Translations under genes and position numbers: made by a program
Shown here: positions 23,801-25,320 of the stretch, one piece after another
How the letters are laid out: every line of letters starts with the position of its first letter
Position numbering within the stretch: the first letter of the stretch is position 1
Notes under the pieces: model-generated
The model's database searches: none
What the model was told of the DNA's origin: nothing
The model's input: the letters and a program-made list of their open reading frames with translations, nothing else
Assembly: GCA_039180225.1 (NCBI GenBank)
Contig: JBCDDQ010000025.1
Span: 1-25,320 of the forward strand
Reading direction: 5' to 3'
Length of the DNA stretch: 25,320 nt
From: JAAEUE01 sp039180225
GTDB lineage: Bacteria > Pseudomonadota > Alphaproteobacteria > Rhizobiales > CAJQND01

Positions 23801-24370
23801 TCGGTGGAAGAGAGCATCAGTCCGCGATCAAACGTTCTGTCCACGGCGGTTGCGCGCTATTACTTCAAACTGATGGCCTATAAGGACGAATACGAAGTGG
23901 CACGGCTTTACACTGACGGTGGTTTTGCCGACCAAGTGAAGGCTCAATTCAAAGGCGACTACACTCTGAAGCTGCATCTTGCACCGCCGCTGTTCAGCCG
24001 CACGGACCCTGAAACCGGACATCTGATCAAGAAAGAATATGGACCCTGGGTCCTCACGGCCTTCGAATGGTTGGCGAGGTTCAAAGGACTGCGCGGCACC
24101 GCCCTCGATATCTTTGGCTACACTGCCGAGCGCAAGCAGGAGCGCCAACTGATCAAGGACTATGAAGCCACCGTGGCGCGGGTCTTGGGCAAGCTATCTG
24201 TGGCCAATCTGGATCTGGCCGCGGAGATCGCCGCGATGCCGGAGCACATTCGCGGCTACGGCCATGTGAAGGAACGCCATATGGAAGAAGCCCAGGCCAG
24301 AGAAGCCGAGTTGCTCGCCGCATACGAGGCCGGCCGCACCTCTGCCCCAGCAGCCCTGGCCGCCGAATAG
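20864..24370 (+). CDS. fused indolepyruvate:ferredoxin oxidoreductase (IorA-IorB type)
   Basis: Single-chain 2-oxoacid:ferredoxin oxidoreductase of 1168 residues. It converts an aryl- or alkyl-pyruvate plus CoA to the acyl-CoA, CO2 and reduced ferredoxin. The N-terminal part has the substrate/TPP domain (TGYRGSPLGGVD). The TPP-binding domain has CAGCPHNS (Cys431, Cys434) and GDGTYNHSG (from Gly496). A ferredoxin-like segment has Cys634, Cys637, Cys640, Cys646 and then Cys667, Cys673, Cys678. The gamma (IorB-like) part starts near residue 720 with LVTGIGGTGVVTVGQ. All expected cofactor residues are present. ATG at 20864 follows AAGGAAGG at about 11 bases. The acyl-CoA synthetase gene downstream fits use of the acyl-CoA product or a related acid. 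This class normally serves aromatic amino-acid or 2-oxoacid catabolism in aerobic alphaproteobacteria. Confidence 0.92.
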   Translation: MGLQDVKIDDKYDLTKTRILTSGVQALVRLTMMQSERDRAAGHNTAGYVTGYRGSPLGGVDQQFMRAGKFLDPHNVTFQAGLNEDLAATAIWGAQQAQMRGEGAYDGVFSIWYGKGPGVDRCGDVFRHANAAGTSPLGGVLVMMGDDHAAESSTVPHQSEFALMDAMMPVLNPSGVQEILDYGILGFALSRYSGCWVGIKCVHDNVESTAIVDGSLDRIKVNIPTDFEMPEGGLNIRSWDDRHEQEERTHTHKRFAATAFARANNLNQIALSGGRVPRIGIATTGKSYLDVRQALDELGIDEVASSKLGIRVLKIGMVWPLEPEIIEEFVKGLDLVIVVEEKRSLIETQIKEQLFGRHRVPVIIGKRDENDEHLFRAFGTLDPNEIAVAVGERICGRQKNDKIAQEVERLKAAQRSVSNLKEAATRIPYFCAGCPHNSSTVVPEGGRAYAGIGCHWMAQFVPERRTEGSTHMGAEGANWIGEAPFSTRKHIFQNIGDGTYNHSGILAIRAAAAAGVNITYKILYNDAVAMTGGQPHEGGLTVGEIARQVSAEGARRIVVVTDEPDKYPASTGFPPHTTIHHRRELGKVQRELMEEEGLTILIYDQTCAAEKRRRRKRGTFPDPAKRIMINELVCEGCGDCGVKSNCVAIAPVETEFGRKRKIDQSSCNKDYSCVNGFCPSFVSVEGGELIKGQEQKKTIEVPVFEALPEPELPSLEGAWSILVTGIGGTGVVTVGQIIAMAANLEGKGAGIIDMAGLSQKNGAVVSHLKIAERQEDISTIRVSAGGANLLLGCDLVTSAAEHNLAAAGEGKTFAVVNDYETMPAMFTNDADYELPGDKLRLAIQARMGAGRTDLINATKIATALMGDSIASNLFTLGYAWQKGLIPVSADAIERAITLNNVAVEMNLKAFEWGRRAAHDLAAVEKIIGRADDARPTPIGETHQLSQTLEEMVNRRVEFLTAYQNAAYGERYRKLVNNVQSVEESISPRSNVLSTAVARYYFKLMAYKDEYEVARLYTDGGFADQVKAQFKGDYTLKLHLAPPLFSRTDPETGHLIKKEYGPWVLTAFEWLARFKGLRGTALDIFGYTAERKQERQLIKDYEATVARVLGKLSVANLDLAAEIAAMPEHIRGYGHVKERHMEEAQAREAELLAAYEAGRTSAPAALAAE

Positions 24371-24486
24371 GCTTCAAGGCGTTACACGAATTGGTGTCTG
24401 CGGCCAAAAAACTCTGTGCAACCGGTCCACGTATCGCTAAAACAGCGCGGGTCTCATCCATCTTATGGGATGAGATGCGCGGGAAA

Positions 24487-24529
24487 CGTGATACAAGCTT
24501 GCGCCAATAACAATAAAAATTGTATCACG
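24487..24529. promoter_or_regulatory. paired inverted half-sites before the acyl-CoA synthetase gene
   Basis: CGTGATACAA (24487-24496) and TTGTATCACG (24520-24529) are perfect ten-base inverted copies. Their centres are 33 bases apart, about three helical turns, with an AT-rich spacer. They lie 72-114 bases before the acyl-CoA synthetase start. This looks like a two-site operator. As RNA it could form a hairpin with a 23-base loop, but no T run follows, so a terminator is unlikely. Confidence 0.55.
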
Positions 24530-24600
24530 CAGCTCACGTAAGTTGAGGTGCCGCACCGGCTGAGAGGATAAAGGCCGGGCGACGAGGGAGGGATTGAGTT

Positions 24601-25320
24601 GTGACCACTGGGGCTGAGGCCGCGCAGGCCGAAGATACCTTTCCAAAGCTGCTGTTGCGCAACGCCAAGAAGTTCGCCGGCAAGCCTGCTATCCGTGAAA
24701 AGAGCTTGGGCATCTGGCAAACCTGGAACTGGGACCAGGTGCTGGACGAGATCAGGGCGTTCTCCGTCGGTTTATCAGAGTTGGGTATTGGCCCGGGCGA
24801 TAAGGTGGCGATCGTGGGGGACAACCGCCCGCGGCTCTATTGGTCAATCTGCGCGATTCAGGCTCTGGGTGGGGTGCCGATCCCGGTCTATCAGGATTCC
24901 GTTGCTGAAGAGATGACGTTCGTCTTGAAGCATGCAGGCGTGACCGCTGCTGTGGTGGAGAACCAGGAGCAGGTGGATAAGGTTCTTGAGATCCGCGAGA
25001 CCTATAAAGACGTCAAGAACATCATCTATGACGATGATCGTGGTATGGCAAAGTACGAGGTGGATGGCGTTCGCCCGATTGATGACGTTCAACAGCTCGG
25101 GCGTGAAAAGCTGAAGAACGATGCAAACGCTGAAAGCGCCTGGCTGGAGCAAATCGCCAACGGCTCACCGGACGATACTGCGATCATTCTCTACACTTCC
25201 GGCACCACGGGCACGCCAAAGGGCGTAGTGCTCACCATGCGCAGCGTGGTTTGGGCCGCCAAGGTGGCCAACGGCTTTGACAAGCTGGACTCAAACGAGA
25301 GCGTCATTGCCTATCTGCCC
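24601..25320 (+). CDS. AMP-forming acyl-CoA synthetase, N-terminal part
   Basis: ANL-superfamily enzyme that activates a carboxylic acid as acyl-AMP and then acyl-CoA. The gene runs off the right edge; 240 codons are visible and the frame is open to the last base. The opening TFPKLLLRNAKKFAGKPAIREK and WNWDQVLDEIRAFSVGL matches long-chain fatty acid:CoA ligases of the FAA1-type group. The P-loop motif YTSGTTGTPKG (A3) is complete at about residues 199-209. The start is GTG at 24601 with GGAGGG nine bases upstream; no ATG is nearby. Position after the fused Ior gene suggests a shared catabolic task. In some alphaproteobacteria branched-chain-type ABC transporter genes follow such a ligase, but that would be outside this window. 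The acid is not predictable. Confidence 0.88.
   Translation, partial: MTTGAEAAQAEDTFPKLLLRNAKKFAGKPAIREKSLGIWQTWNWDQVLDEIRAFSVGLSELGIGPGDKVAIVGDNRPRLYWSICAIQALGGVPIPVYQDSVAEEMTFVLKHAGVTAAVVENQEQVDKVLEIRETYKDVKNIIYDDDRGMAKYEVDGVRPIDDVQQLGREKLKNDANAESAWLEQIANGSPDDTAIILYTSGTTGTPKGVVLTMRSVVWAAKVANGFDKLDSNESVIAYLP

Overview
The window reads as a chromosomal segment of a GC-rich alphaproteobacterium, probably a marine or soil heterotroph. The evidence is an OxyR-KatG pair of proteobacterial type, a single-chain indolepyruvate:ferredoxin oxidoreductase of about 1170 residues, a DUF3604 protein, and several very small basic proteins of the kind common in this class. I cannot fix the genus. There are no tRNA or rRNA genes, insertion sequences, phage genes or CRISPR arrays, and no gene-free stretch longer than about 300 bases.

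Layout. 1-3.6 kb: the start of a DUF3429 membrane protein, then oxyR divergent from katG (peroxide defence), with a good hairpin closing katG. 3.7-6.2 kb: one very unusual exported protein, consisting of a NodB-type polysaccharide deacetylase, a helical/PPR-like middle and a 215-residue Lys/Arg tail encoded by tandem DNA repeats. 6.2-9.0 kb: a copper amine oxidase divergent from a TfdA-like 2-oxoglutarate dioxygenase. 9.0-11.2 kb: a minus-strand run DoxX-like membrane protein, OsmC-like protein, FAD amino-acid oxidase. The last two overlap by ATGA, and a 22-bp palindrome precedes the run. 11.2-13.1 kb: small genes (a secreted hypothetical, a 60-residue protein, two ribbon-helix-helix-like proteins) around a 200-bp divergent region with three inverted repeats. 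13.1-18.4 kb: a YjbR-type protein, a GNAT acetyltransferase, an MFS transporter with a PLP aminotransferase directly downstream, two small proteins and an EamA exporter. 18.4-25.3 kb: DUF3604 protein, fused Ior enzyme and the start of an acyl-CoA synthetase, which fit an oxidative 2-oxoacid-to-acyl-CoA catabolic region.

How the genes may work together. Much of the window concerns amine and amino-acid carbon: amine oxidase, FAD oxidase, aminotransferase with a transporter, and an Ior enzyme making an acyl-CoA. The H2O2 made by the two oxidases could be handled by KatG and perhaps the OsmC-like protein. That functional link is inference; the genes are not one operon. The best candidate for something undescribed is the deacetylase/PPR-like/polycation fusion, followed by the palindrome-headed DoxX-OsmC-oxidase operon and the small-regulator region.
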